DNA of 64,000 bases. Origin: Arthrobacter sp. 35W. GTDB taxonomy: Bacteria > Actinomycetota > Actinomycetes > Actinomycetales > Micrococcaceae. Made by a program: the position numbers and the translations under genes. Under the pieces are notes generated by a model. It had not been told where the DNA came from and did not search any database. It saw only the letters and a list, made by a program, of their open reading frames with translations. This document shows, one piece after another, positions 54,260 to 63,732 of this stretch (position 1 is the stretch's first letter; each line of letters begins with the position of its first letter). The DNA lies in NCBI RefSeq assembly GCF_000482545.1, contig NZ_KI519455.1, positions 1,878,265-1,942,264 on the forward strand. Reading direction: 5' to 3'.

Positions 54260-55471
54260 TCAGAAGGGGCTGTTGCGATACCAGCGTTCAACTGGCCAGG
54301 GAGGAGGAGTCGGAGAATCTTTCCACCTGGAGGGAATGTGAAAACTGATGAAGGACCGGGATTCGTCTCCTTCGATTGGATGCTCAATGACTTCCAGTGC
54401 TGCGGAGGCGCGCGGGACCGACAGTGCCTCCGCCATTCGTCGGCTTGGAATCTCGAAGGCCAGCTTGTGACTGTTGGCGAGCACTTCGTGATTGATTTCG
54501 ACTATTTCAATGGTGGACAGCTCCGCGAGCCAATGGGGCTGGGGTGGATGTTTGAACATTGCCAACAGTGCATCTGGAGCGAGGGGGAAAATCACCACCC
54601 ATGCTTCAGCGGTGCCCGTCTTCAGCGCCCGCGAGGTTTTGAGTCCTCCGATGGACACAACTGGTTCATCGCAGGTTATGAGTAGGCGCGGTGTCCTGTA
54701 GATCACCCAGTGCCGTTTAGAGAGCTCTTCGGCTACCGGCATGGCAGCAAGGAATGATTTGGATACGGCTTCAGGTGTTTGCTGCTCGATCTGTACCGAC
54801 CCAATACGAACGCTAGCGATGTACTCCTTCACCTCGACAAGGCGTTCCTTGGTAGCAGGCAGACCTCCTTTGCCGATCAATGCGCCAAGCTTCTCGTCGC
54901 TCATTTCACCGTACTGCAGGAGGAAAGACTCATTAGCAATCGCCTGACTCCGTTCCCGTGGGCCTGCTCCCCGTACATGTTGAAATCCCAGAAAGGTCGC
55001 CAGATTGTCCTTGGTTGTTGGATCCGCGTCTGACAAACCGTGGCGTAGCAACTCGTCGATAGCTTTTTTGCCGGAGGCCTCGACCTCCGAGAGCTGGGTT
55101 TCGGCATAGAGAGGAGGGAAGACTGCGGGATCGAGGTCTTCTGAGGCCATGCTGTAGAAGTCGGTGACCCGCGCAGCCCTTTCGGCAGCTGTCGTCCACG
55201 ACCGCTGTTCATCAACATTTGTGACGCGGAGCTGCTTGTTTTCTGTCCATCTCCGCAGATACGAAGCGGGAACAACATGATGTTTCCTTGGCGCAGACTT
55301 TTCATTATTTCGTGCCTTGGCGACGAGAGCTTGTATCTCTGGAATATCCAAATCGTCGTCTGCGGTGGCCCACGAGGTTTCTCGCGTCTTGGCGTACTCC
55401 TTCGCGGCAACTATCAGTCGTTCCATATCAGGGGAGGCGGTTAGAGGCTTGGCACGGCGACGGGGACTCAT
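54260..55471 (-). CDS. DUF4238 family protein
   Basis: 403 residues. After an N-terminal helical region of about 55 residues, SAPRKHHVVPASYLRRWTENKQLRVTNVDEQ is the KHHxxPxxYLRRW signature of DUF4238. The rest includes DPTTKDNLATFLGFQHVRGAGPRERSQAIAN and RHWVIYRTPRLLITCDEPVVSIG. Members occur in mobile islands and are thought to have a nuclease-like role, not proved. Its start overlaps the recombinase stop by 4 bp (ATGA), so the two are made together. Confidence 0.75.
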   Translation of the reverse strand: MSPRRRAKPLTASPDMERLIVAAKEYAKTRETSWATADDDLDIPEIQALVAKARNNEKSAPRKHHVVPASYLRRWTENKQLRVTNVDEQRSWTTAAERAARVTDFYSMASEDLDPAVFPPLYAETQLSEVEASGKKAIDELLRHGLSDADPTTKDNLATFLGFQHVRGAGPRERSQAIANESFLLQYGEMSDEKLGALIGKGGLPATKERLVEVKEYIASVRIGSVQIEQQTPEAVSKSFLAAMPVAEELSKRHWVIYRTPRLLITCDEPVVSIGGLKTSRALKTGTAEAWVVIFPLAPDALLAMFKHPPQPHWLAELSTIEIVEINHEVLANSHKLAFEIPSRRMAEALSVPRASAALEVIEHPIEGDESRSFISFHIPSRWKDSPTPPPWPVERWYRNSPF

Positions 55472-56064
55472 TTTCCCGCGTCTCCACTCTCGACGGTTGT
55501 TCGTTGGACGATGCGGTACACAGTGCTTCGTGCGACCTTGAACAGTTCGGCGATCTCAGTGGTGGTGTGTTCCCCTCCCTTATAGAGGGAGACGAGGTGG
55601 GCTTCCTGGGTCTTGCTGAGCTTGGGTTGCTTGCCGCGGAGCCGACCTTTGGCTTTGGCAACCTGCATGCCTTCGCGGGTCCGGGCACGGATGAGGTCGG
55701 ATTCGAATTCCGCGACCATGGCCAGGACGTTGAAAAGCAGCCGGCCCACGGGGTCGGTGGGGTCATGGATGGATCCGCCGATGCTGAGCTTCACTTCGCG
55801 TTTGGTGAGGTCTTCGATGATGTCCCGTGCGTCTGGAAGCGATCGGGCGAGCCGGTCCAGTTTCGTGACCACGAGAGTATCGCCGGCACGGACGGCGGCG
55901 AGGGCTTGGCCCAGTCCTGGCCGATCCCTGTTTCTTCCGGTCAGCCCGTGGTCGACATAGATCCTACCCTCGGGCACACCGAGGGCAACGAGGCCGTTCC
56001 GTTGCGCCGTCAGGTCCTGCTCGTTGGTCGATACCCGGGCGTACCCGATGATGTGCGAAGCCAT
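55468..56064 (-). CDS. Serine recombinase (resolvase/invertase family)
   Basis: 198 residues. Catalytic Ser12 in IGYARVSTNEQDLTAQ, RIYVDHGLTGRNRDRPGLGQALAAVRAGDTLVVTKLDRLARSL (Arg residues of the active site), GRLLFNVLAMVAEFESDLIRARTREGM (E helix), and a C-terminal HTH (TTTEIAELFKVARSTVYRIVQ). Full length for a resolvase. Exchanges DNA at a res or inversion site. A candidate subsite TGT-N10-ACA lies at 56075-56090 just upstream. Translationally coupled to the DUF4238 gene. Confidence 0.88.
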   Translation of the reverse strand: MASHIIGYARVSTNEQDLTAQRNGLVALGVPEGRIYVDHGLTGRNRDRPGLGQALAAVRAGDTLVVTKLDRLARSLPDARDIIEDLTKREVKLSIGGSIHDPTDPVGRLLFNVLAMVAEFESDLIRARTREGMQVAKAKGRLRGKQPKLSKTQEAHLVSLYKGGEHTTTEIAELFKVARSTVYRIVQRTTVESGDAGK

Positions 56065-56324
56065 GGGTCCAACTGTAGCGATTGAGACACCTAAGCGGGA
56101 CAGTTTTGCGGGCGGGGTATACGCGAATCGAGGAACCCAGCATCCATAAGGGATTTTTCGGGGTGGGGGAGTGGCCTGAAGACGTCGCGGTGGGGGACCG
56201 TCTTATGGGATATTCCGTAACGGTCCTCCTGGTGCTTCCTTTCGTCATTCGTCACATACGCCGACCGGGCGTGCAACGTTTGTTCGAATGCTTCAGAAGC
56301 GGTTAGTCTCCATCGTGCGGGGCG

Positions 56325-58313
56325 GTGGCTTGGGGGGACCGGTCTGCGACTCCTTGTTGCCCCCATTTCGTTGTGTTCTCACGGATCGGGGCCCAGCCTG
56401 TGGCCGGCAGTACAGTATTTTGGCGTTCAACCCTCACCCTGGCCGTCGCCCTCGGCTTCCTGGCCGGCCCCCTCCCGGCCGTGTCGGCGCAGGAGGCCCC
56501 TGCCCCCGCCGTGCAGGCACCTACCCAGGATGGGCCGTTGACCGAGCCCGTCGCCGCGGCGAAGGCCGCCGCAACCGGCCATGACGTCACCGTGGAGGAA
56601 GCGACCACCCCGACCGAGGAAACCGTCGCCCACCCCGACGGGACCTTCACCCGCACCATCAACACCGAACCCGTCCGGATGGAAACAGCCACCGGCTGGC
56701 AGGACATCAACACCGACCTCGTCCACACCACTCAGGACGGGGCTGCGGTCATCAAACCCGCCATGGCCCCGGTCAACGTGACCCTGGGCGCCGGCGGCAG
56801 CGCGGCGATGGCAACCCTGGATGACAAGGCCGGCCACACCCTCCACCAGTCCTGGCCCTTCGGGAACCTCCCCACCCCCGTCCTGGCAGACAACACCGCC
56901 ACCTACCCCTCCGTGCTTCCCGGGGTCGACCTGATCCAGATCGCCCACAAGAACGGCGTCTCCCAGGTCCTGCGCATCGCCACCCCCGAAGCGGCCAAGG
57001 ACCCGCGCGTGGTTCAGATGCGGATCTTCCTGGACTCCGGAAACACGACCGTGCACGACACCGGCGCCGGCGGACTGGAAGCCCGGGGCACGGACTCCGG
57101 GGAACCGGAGCTGCGCACCGCCGAGGGCCAGTGGTGGGACTCCTCCCAGACCGGGGCCTCCGCCCTGGACTCCGGCGGGCCCGGGCTGACCCGCCCCTTC
57201 AGCCTCAGCCTGGGCACGGAAAACGGCCAGCAGACCCAGGTCTTCGGCATGGACGAGATCCTCAACACCGAGGGGCTGGTCTACCCGCTCTATGTCGACC
57301 CGGACTGGTCCACGGTGCGCGTCTCCTACCTCTACGTCGACACCGCCTACCCGAACACCCCGTACTGGAACGGCCAATACACCGACACCACCGGGCATGT
57401 CGGCTACCTGCCCTCGTACTGGTCCACGGACGGGATGAACCACACGACCCGCACCTTCTACCAATTCGACACCTGGGTGCCCTACGGCAAGAACATCCTC
57501 GACGCACGCATGAATGTGTGGGAATCCTGGGCCTCCTCCTGCACCCCGACACCCGTGGATGCCTGGGTCACCGGCGGCATCAATTCCGGAACCACCTGGA
57601 ACAACCAGCCCGGGCTGGTCGCGAAGGCCGACTCCCGCACGGTGGCCATGGGGTACCCGGGCTGCGCGGCCGGGACCGTTGGCTTCGACCTGAACTCCGT
57701 AAAAAGCATCATGTCCACCGTGGGCCAGTGGACGGTCTCGTTGCGGGCCGCGAATGAGGGTGATCCGTTGGGGTGGAAGCGGTTCGGCAACGACGCCTCC
57801 TTGATCGTCACCTACAACACCCCACCAACAACGCCTGGGGTGTGGACGGTCAGTAACGCCTTGTGGACCGGAGTGCCCTGGGCCTCCGAGTTTGTTACGC
57901 GCGTCAATCGACCCACATTCGAGGTCTCGGCCACTGATCCTGATGGCATCGCAGGCGGCAACCTTCGCCTGTACCTGACCATTCGCAAAGCTGCCTCCCC
58001 ACACGATTGGGTGGACTTCACGGCTGTGCCACGGCCCGTTCCGGGGTGGAGCGGACGAGCGACCTGGACACCTGACGAGAAACTTGACGACGGGAACTAC
58101 TATCTGGAAGGCCAGAGCGTTGATAACCAGAACGCCGCTTCCGGGTTGATGCGCTTCGACTTCACGGTGGATACGAAGGCACCGGAACCGCCAACCATCA
58201 CCCCCATCGGGTCAGCGATCAACCCCGCAACCCACACAGACCCTGCCGGGACGGTCGGTGTGGATGGGTACGACTTCGCCCTGGCCAACACCGGCAAGTA
58301 CGATGCCAAGGGC
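56325..58313 (+). pseudogene. Secreted DNRLRE-type protein, 5' part, split by an IS
   Basis: 663 codons up to the IS. An N-terminal signal peptide (FWRSTLTLAVALGFLAGPLPAVSAQEA) begins about 30 residues in, so the true start may be GTG 56373 instead of 56325. A DNRLRE-like region (VSYLYVDTAYPNTPYWNGQYTDTTGHVGYLPSYWSTDGMNHTTRTFYQFDTWVPYGKNILDARMNVWESWASSCTPTPVDAWVTGG) and later Ig-like repeats (PTFEVSATDPDGIAGGNLRLYLTIRK) follow. Such proteins precede RHS toxin proteins in actinobacterial loci. The frame continues exactly across the IS at 59617, so the gene was intact until insertion. Confidence 0.85.
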
Positions 58314-58378
58314 TGGGCTGCTGTGGAGATTTCGGACAGCGGGACCCCATGAAATGATGGGGACCACCGGAATGAGGA

Positions 58379-58684
58379 ATGACCAGAATGTCATCAACAC
58401 GACCCAGGTTCAGCCAGGAATTCAAGGATGAACTGTGCCGCGAAGTCATCGATTCGTCCAAGCCCATCAAGGCCGTCGCCACCGCATACGGTGTCGGCGC
58501 CGAGACGCTGCGCAGCTGGCTGAAGAAGTACCAGCAGGCGCACGGGGACACCGGGACGGAGCCGGAGCTGACCGTGTCCGAACGTGCCCGGCTCAAGGAG
58601 TTGGAACGTGAGAACCAGGAACTGAAGGCGGAGGCCGCGTTCCTAAAAAAAGCGGCCGCATACTTCGCACGGGAGCCACGGTAG
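58379..58684 (+). CDS. IS3-family transposase OrfA, copy 1
   Basis: 101 residues. The HTH is RPRFSQEFKDELCREVIDSSKPIKAVATAYGVGAETLRSWLKKYQQAHGD, followed by a coiled coil LTVSERARLKELERENQELKAEAAFLKKAAAYFAREPR. Before its stop a run of seven As (58644-58650) in cta-aaa-aaa-gcg can cause a -1 shift into OrfB, whose frame is -1 relative to it. Confidence 0.9.
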   Translation: MTRMSSTRPRFSQEFKDELCREVIDSSKPIKAVATAYGVGAETLRSWLKKYQQAHGDTGTEPELTVSERARLKELERENQELKAEAAFLKKAAAYFAREPR

Positions 58685-59574
58685 TGGCGAAGTATGAATT
58701 CATCGACTCCTACGCTGCCGCCCCGAAGGCGCCGGCGGTGCTGATGATGTGCCGGTGGCTGGAGGTCTCCCGCTCCGGGTTCTACCACTGGCGCTCCCGC
58801 GCGGTCTCGGCCACCGCGGCCCGCAGGGCGGCGCTGGCGGTCCGGGTGCAGCATTTCTTCAAGGAATCGGACGGGACCTACGGGTACCGCCGGATCCACG
58901 CGGACCTGGCCGGCGGGGGCGTCGAATGCTCCCCGGAACTGGTGCGCCAGATCATGCGCCAGGAGGGGCTGGTGCCGTGCCAGCCACGGCCCTTCAGAAC
59001 CACCACCGTCGCGGATGCCGACGCGGCCGCGGCGATGCCGGACCTGGTGAGGCGGGACTTCACCGCGGACCGCCCGGGCATCAAGTTCGTCGGCGACATC
59101 ACGTACATCCACACGTGGCAGGGGTTCATCTACCTGGCCACGGTCATCGACTGCTATTCGAAGAAGGTCGCCGGCTGGGCGATCGAGGACCACATGCGCT
59201 CCGAACTCGTGGAACGGGCCCTGTCCAATGCCGCCGCGACGACCAGGATCGAGCCGGACGCGATTTGGCATTCGGACCGCGGAAGCGTGTACACCTCGGC
59301 GTCCTTCCGTGCGGTGGTCACCGGGCTGGGGATGCGGTCGTCCATGGGGAGGACCGGTGTCTGCTGGGACAACAGCCAGGCCGAGACCTTCTTCTCGGCC
59401 CTGAAAAACGAACGCGTGTACCGCACGACGTACGCCACGAAGGACCGGGCACGCAGGGACGTCATCCGCTACATCGAGGGGTTCTACAACAGCCGCAGAC
59501 GCCATTCGGCCCTCGGTTACCGACGCCCGAATGAGGTCCACTATAGTTACCAGCAGCCGGCCACGGCAGCGTAG
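58684..59574 (+). CDS. IS3-family transposase OrfB, copy 1
   Basis: 296 residues from GTG 58684, which overlaps the OrfA stop. It contains YGYRRIHADLAGGGVECSPELVRQIMRQEGL (HTH_21) and the DDE core: Asp in KFVGDITYIHTWQGFIYLATVIDCYSKKVAGWAI, Asp in DAIWHSDRGSVYTSASF, and Glu in SMGRTGVCWDNSQAETFFSALKNE. All catalytic residues are present. Confidence 0.92.
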   Translation: MAKYEFIDSYAAAPKAPAVLMMCRWLEVSRSGFYHWRSRAVSATAARRAALAVRVQHFFKESDGTYGYRRIHADLAGGGVECSPELVRQIMRQEGLVPCQPRPFRTTTVADADAAAAMPDLVRRDFTADRPGIKFVGDITYIHTWQGFIYLATVIDCYSKKVAGWAIEDHMRSELVERALSNAAATTRIEPDAIWHSDRGSVYTSASFRAVVTGLGMRSSMGRTGVCWDNSQAETFFSALKNERVYRTTYATKDRARRDVIRYIEGFYNSRRRHSALGYRRPNEVHYSYQQPATAA

Positions 59575-59616
59575 AAAAACCACTAATCCGCTGTCCGAAA
59601 ACTCCTAAGCAGCCCA

Positions 59617-60555
59617 GGCTTCATCTACTCCGTGACCGGTGGCGGGTCAAGCACTTTTCCGGCCTCGCTCAGCTGTGAGACCCGGGTGCGGGAGTTCGTG
59701 GTCGTCTGTCCCGAGGGCGGGCGCAATGCGACGGTTCAGGTGGCCGCCGTGGACGCCACGACGACCCTGACGGCGTGGTCCTTCGACGCGGCCGGGAACA
59801 TCAATGAACAGGTCCACAGCCTCCCGGTCTCCTACACGTTCACCGTCGGGAACACCGAACCCATGCCCGCCACCGTCCTGCCCGTCACCACCCACGGCGG
59901 CGCCCAGGTCGTTGAGGTGGAGACCATGGCCGGGGTTCCCCAAGGCACGACCTGCCAGGGCGGGCTCGCCGAGGACGCCGACGTGTTCGAACGCGGCAGC
60001 GTCCTGCAGTTCACTAACATCGGCGACTACGCGACCACCGCGACCGCGGCCATCGACACGTCCAAGAGCTTCAGCATTTCCGGCTGGTTCTGCCCCAGCA
60101 CACCCACCGCGGCCGGGACGAAGACCCTCGCCGCCCAGCTCAACGGGGCCGGATCCCCCGGGGGTGCGTTGCGGATCACCGGGTCCGGATCCGCCGCCTT
60201 GACCGCATGGTCCGGGCCGAACCAGGCCGGACCCAGCACCGTCAACGCCTCGGACGTGATGACAGCCAACACCTGGCAGTTCATCTCCACCGTCTACGAC
60301 AAGATCAACCGCCAGCTCCGCCTCACCGTCACCGCCGACGGGACCACGAAGCAATGGACCGTGGCGACCTCCGGACCCGCAAACCTGCCCACCGGTGGCA
60401 CCGACCAGGTCGTGCTCGGGGCACTCAACGCCGCCGGCATGGACCAGTTCATCGGCCAGATCCACCAGCCCGTGATGACCAACCATGTCCTTACCGGGCA
60501 GCAGTTCACCTTCGCCCAGTACCAGTTCAACGGCCAAACAGGAGTCCTTCGATGA
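59617..60555 (+). pseudogene. Secreted DNRLRE/LamG protein, 3' part after the IS
   Basis: After removal of the IS and one GGC, codons AAG-GGC-TTC-ATC-TAC join the two parts seamlessly (…DAKG-FIYSVTGGGS). This part ends with a LamG-like jelly-roll (TTATAAIDTSKSFSISGWFCPSTPTAAGTKTLAAQLNGAGSPGGALRI, NTWQFISTVYDKINRQLRLTVTADGTTKQWTVATSGPANLPTGGTDQVVLGAL). The stop TGA (60553-60555) overlaps an ATG (60552), a translational-coupling arrangement with a downstream gene now decayed. Confidence 0.8.
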
Positions 60556-60665
60556 GCACCCGCCGCTTCCTAAACACCCTCCGCAAGGCCGGCCTCACCG
60601 ATGGCGATGCCCCGACTATGGTTTCTTCGTTGAGCGTGACCGTGTTTCCTCGGGCAAGATACTGA
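60552..60665 (+). pseudogene. Decayed RHS-type gene start
   Basis: MSTRRFLNTLRKAGLTDGDAP resembles the start of a coupled downstream gene, but the frame ends after 37 codons. From about 60617 the same DNA in another frame reads DYGFFVERDRVSSGKILTTRQGQHDWDTSTAQ and stops at 60712, which looks like the C-terminus of a toxin domain joined out of frame. So this is a deletion junction between the start of one gene and the end of another. Confidence 0.45.
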
Positions 60666-60683
60666 CCACCCGGCAAGGACAGC

Positions 60684-60764
60684 ATGATTGGGATACAAGC
60701 ACTGCTCAGTGACTTCGAGGCCAAGTTCACCGAGACGGCAAAAATATGGTCAGGTCAGGGCTGA
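60684..60764 (+). pseudogene. Truncated immunity-gene-like start
   Basis: ATG 60684 (MIGIQALLSDFEAKFTETAKIWSGQG, 26 residues, stop 60762-60764) with AAGGA upstream lies inside the end of the toxin-like fragment, the usual position of an immunity gene. The frame is cut short. A remnant of a toxin-immunity cassette is the simplest reading. Confidence 0.35.
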
Positions 60765-61147
60765 AAAGGAAGCGTTGGACATAGGGCCTTCCTGTAGAGG
60801 GACCATGATCTAGGCAAGCCGATTCTCTCCCAAGGCTCTCACTTTGTTTTAGAACAAATCATCAAACTTTGGCCCACCGGGCAGCGGCGCCCATACACTC
60901 TCAAGTCGGAAGCATATTTGTTTCGTGTTGAAGCGCGGGTAGATACAAAAACCAGTTCTCCGCAGTTTAATGCTTCATATACTTTTGTCTCTGCCATCCA
61001 GTCGTCAGTTTCTTTTTGTACTTTGCGGATTAAAAGTATCCCAGTTCGAAAATCTCGCACTATTTGTGACGTTCAAATCACCTCGTGAATGGCAGGGCGG
61101 CCCGGCTGTAGGCTGGGCCGCCCTAAATGTTGCTCTTGAAGTAGGAA
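60765..61147. other. Low-GC stretch with a hairpin terminator
   Basis: About 380 bp, A+T-rich, with a 73-residue minus-strand ORF (60839-61060, MRDFRTGILLIRKVQKETDDWMAETKVYEAL...) of unproven coding value. A perfect 10-bp hairpin AGGGCGGCCC/GGGCCGCCCT (61094-61103, 61115-61124) lies 24 bp beyond the barstar stop and may terminate that operon. Confidence 0.45.
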
Positions 61148-61663
61148 CTACTCTAAAGGGTATTGGTATATCTCAGTTCCCGCCGCATTCCAACTATTGA
61201 TGATTTGTTCTCGAAAAGCGGCGTCTGCCTGAAGGATAATGTGAAAGGGTATTGGTGGTCTGTCCCACCATTCGCCGTCGTTAATTGGATCAGAATACGA
61301 CTTCAATGCGGTGGCAACCGTCCTCATAAAAGGTGCAAATTCGTCGGGGTCGTCAGCAAGAACCTCATCCGCATTCATAATCAGCAGGACAAACCCCGTC
61401 CCCTGCGGGAGCCACTCCATCTCGGACAGGCACTCGTTGAAGGCCGCCCAGTTTTCGCCGAAATAGTATGGAAACTGTAGCGCCGCGGACACTTCATCGA
61501 AGAGCGCGTCGAGGGTCCGCATTTTTCGACCTCTGGTCATTCGGACTGTCAGTCCAGATTCGATCCAGCTATATGCCGCGTCGGCAGCCTTCGTCTCACT
61601 GAGGTGCAAGAGAATGACGCCTGAGCCCGCTGGAATTTGCTTGAGGAGGGGGATGATGTTCAT
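61148..61663 (-). CDS. Barstar-family immunity protein
   Basis: 171 residues, about twice the length of Bacillus barstar. The core LDALFDEVSAALQFPYYFGENWAAFNECLSEMEWL matches the barstar FPxYYGxNxDALxDCL signature whose acidic residues (Asp, Glu) plug the RNase active site. A C-terminal extension of about 50 residues is acidic, then basic. ATG 61663 overlaps the toxin stop (61660-61662). It should neutralise the adjacent barnase-like RNase domain in the producing cell. Confidence 0.88.
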   Translation of the reverse strand: MNIIPLLKQIPAGSGVILLHLSETKAADAAYSWIESGLTVRMTRGRKMRTLDALFDEVSAALQFPYYFGENWAAFNECLSEMEWLPQGTGFVLLIMNADEVLADDPDEFAPFMRTVATALKSYSDPINDGEWWDRPPIPFHIILQADAAFREQIINSWNAAGTEIYQYPLE

Positions 61664-63361
61664 CGAAGCCTAACAAAGTTTAAGTAGTGGTCACTTGTAT
61701 AGTATGCCGACTTATCGGTTCCTGTCACAAGCCTTTCGAGGCCACGGTTTACCCCTTTAACATAAGGCTTGATGTCCCATTCCTTATATGTGATTCCTTC
61801 GCCGTTTGGCTCTAACCTTGGCAGTGTTTGGCTGTTTTTCCGGCCGTCGTTGTGGAAGACTGTTCCCCCTTTGTAGTCTGGCAATGGGTGCTCAATTTTT
61901 GAAACTCTGTCGAGCACCTTCCAAGCGTCTTTAGGCCCAGGTCCAGCGGCAGTCCTCCTGGCACTGAGCTCCTGGATCGCACTTTCAGCCACCTCGTGGA
62001 CAATCTTGTTCACGGTTCCCGAGACCGGAATTGACCCAAACTTTGGTCCAGGAATAAGTGAAGCCACGACTGCTCCGCCCACATTGGCGACGAAGTCCTC
62101 GGGGGTGGCGTCCTTATCCAAGGCAGTCGTGAGCATCTCGCCTGCACCAGCGATGAGGGCGCCACCTACTAAGCATGTGCCTGCGGTTGTTATCGCACAT
62201 ACCGTGAACGCGATTCCTTCGAGAACCGGCACGGTTATCTCAACGATCTTCTTTAGGGCCGCACCAGTTCGTGGATCGTACAATGCGTTGAGAAGAGGAT
62301 CTGAATAGATCTTTGCGGGAGTTATCCCCCCGTTCATCCACGCGTTCCTGGCCAACTTGGTTACGGTGGGATCTTTCTTGGCGTTTGATGCGGCGGTGCT
62401 GTGATTTGCTTTGGGTCGAGGCCCAGCTGCTGTGCCATCAGACAGGCGCATGACGGGGGCAAGCCCCGAAGGGTCTGAACTGTTGATCGGGTCGTTGTTG
62501 GCATAGACATACGGGGAAAAGTTCTTCTGGTCCCCGGCATTGAGTATCGGGTCGGGTGCGGTGAACACCCCGGTGGAGGGGCTGTAGTCGCGGGCGCCAA
62601 GATGGGTCAGGGTGCTGACCGTGTCGGCCAGACCGCCAAGATAGCCATTGACCGCCGCGAATCCAGCGGGATTTGCTGCGTTGCTGCCGGAACCATTGTT
62701 GGCGGTCGTGGCATTGACATAGGAACCGACACCGGCAGCGGTCTGGGTGGGTCCACGGGCCAGCCCGCTGGGGTCCGTGTAGCGGGTGATGGTCGTGATC
62801 GGGTTGAGCCCCGCGGTGGGTTGGGTGATGGTTTGAGCGGTGTTGACAGTGTCGCCGATGATGAACATCAGCTTTGTTCCACCTGCCGTACCTGTAGTGA
62901 CGCGTTGTGCGACGGCCTTGCCCGCAAATGAGTAGGCCGCGGTGGCGGTTTTGGTCCCGGTGGGTGTGGCATGGGCGGTCACATCATCGATGATGATGGT
63001 GGTGCCGGACCCATCAACGCTGCCGACAAGATCACCTGCGGCGTCGTAATACCGGGTCCCGGTCGTGCCGGCCACCCCCGTCCCCGGACCGGGCGCGGTG
63101 CCGAGGGCGGTGTTGGGGTTCGGGCTGGGCTGGATGGTACTGGTCCCCGTCGTGGTGCCCAATAGCCCATCGGGGGTATAGGTGAGGGTTTCGCCTCCCC
63201 TATTAATCATCCGGCCCGCCGCATCCCAGCCAAAGGCGGAGGTGGTGGGCGTACCGGTCGCGGGGGTGGACGTGATGCTCTGTACCTGGTGAGCACCGGG
63301 GGACCCGGCGCCCGGATAGGTGTAGGCCTCGGTGGCGCCCAGGGCGCCGGTAGGCCCAAAG
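61660..63361 (-). CDS. RHS-core protein with C-terminal barnase-like RNase toxin, 5'-truncated
   Basis: The frame is open from the IS boundary at 63361 (FGPTGALGATEAYTYPGAG...) and a usable ATG is at 63210 (516 residues). RHS/YD repeats with the conserved core motif LGARDYSPSTGVFTAPDPI precede a linker with a hydrophobic segment (VLEGIAFTVCAITTAGTCLVGGALIAGAGEML). The C-terminus is a guanyl-specific RNase of the barnase/N1 type: GGTVFHNDGRKNSQTLPRLEPNGEGITYKEWDIKPYVKGVNRGLERLVTGTDKSAYYTSDHYLNFVRLR, with catalytic Glu (YKEWD), Arg (RGLERLV) and His (SDHY). The N-terminal RHS cage and export signal are missing. Confidence 0.85.
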
Positions 63362-63426
63362 TGGGCTGCTGTGGAGATTTCGGACAGCGGGACCCCATGA
63401 AATGATGGGGACCACCGGAATGAGGA

Positions 63427-63732
63427 ATGACCAGAATGTCATCAACACGACCCAGGTTCAGCCAGGAATTCAAGGATGAACTGTGCCGCGAAGTCATCGA
63501 TTCGTCCAAGCCCATCAAGGCCGTCGCCACCGCATACGGTGTCGGCGCCGAGACGCTGCGCAGCTGGCTGAAGAAGTACCAGCAGGCGCACGGGGACACC
63601 GGGACGGAGCCGGAGCTGACCGTGTCCGAACGTGCCCGGCTCAAGGAGTTGGAACGTGAGAACCAGGAACTGAAGGCGGAGGCCGCGTTCCTAAAAAAAG
63701 CGGCCGCATACTTCGCACGGGAGCCACGGTAG
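63427..63732 (+). CDS. IS3-family transposase OrfA, copy 2
   Basis: 101 residues identical to the copy at 58379. It includes the HTH and the seven-A slippery run before the stop. Confidence 0.9.
   Translation: MTRMSSTRPRFSQEFKDELCREVIDSSKPIKAVATAYGVGAETLRSWLKKYQQAHGDTGTEPELTVSERARLKELERENQELKAEAAFLKKAAAYFAREPR

Larger units (their letters stand above)
58314..59616 (+). mobile_element. IS3-family element (IS51-like), copy 1, 1303 bp
   Basis: Terminal inverted repeats of about 28 bp: left begins TGGGCTGCTGTGGAGATT at 58314, right complement begins TGGGCTGCTTAGGAGTTT at 59616. A 3-bp GGC duplication flanks it (58311-58313, 59617-59619), as in the IS51 group. Inside are orfA and orfB. The visible part of a second copy at 63362 appears identical, with the same orientation. 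Confidence 0.92.

Noticed and set aside
60839..61060. 73-codon minus-strand ORF as a second immunity gene
   Set aside because: It lacks a convincing ribosome binding site and any recognisable pattern and lies in low-GC sequence where random ORFs are common. Left as unproven.
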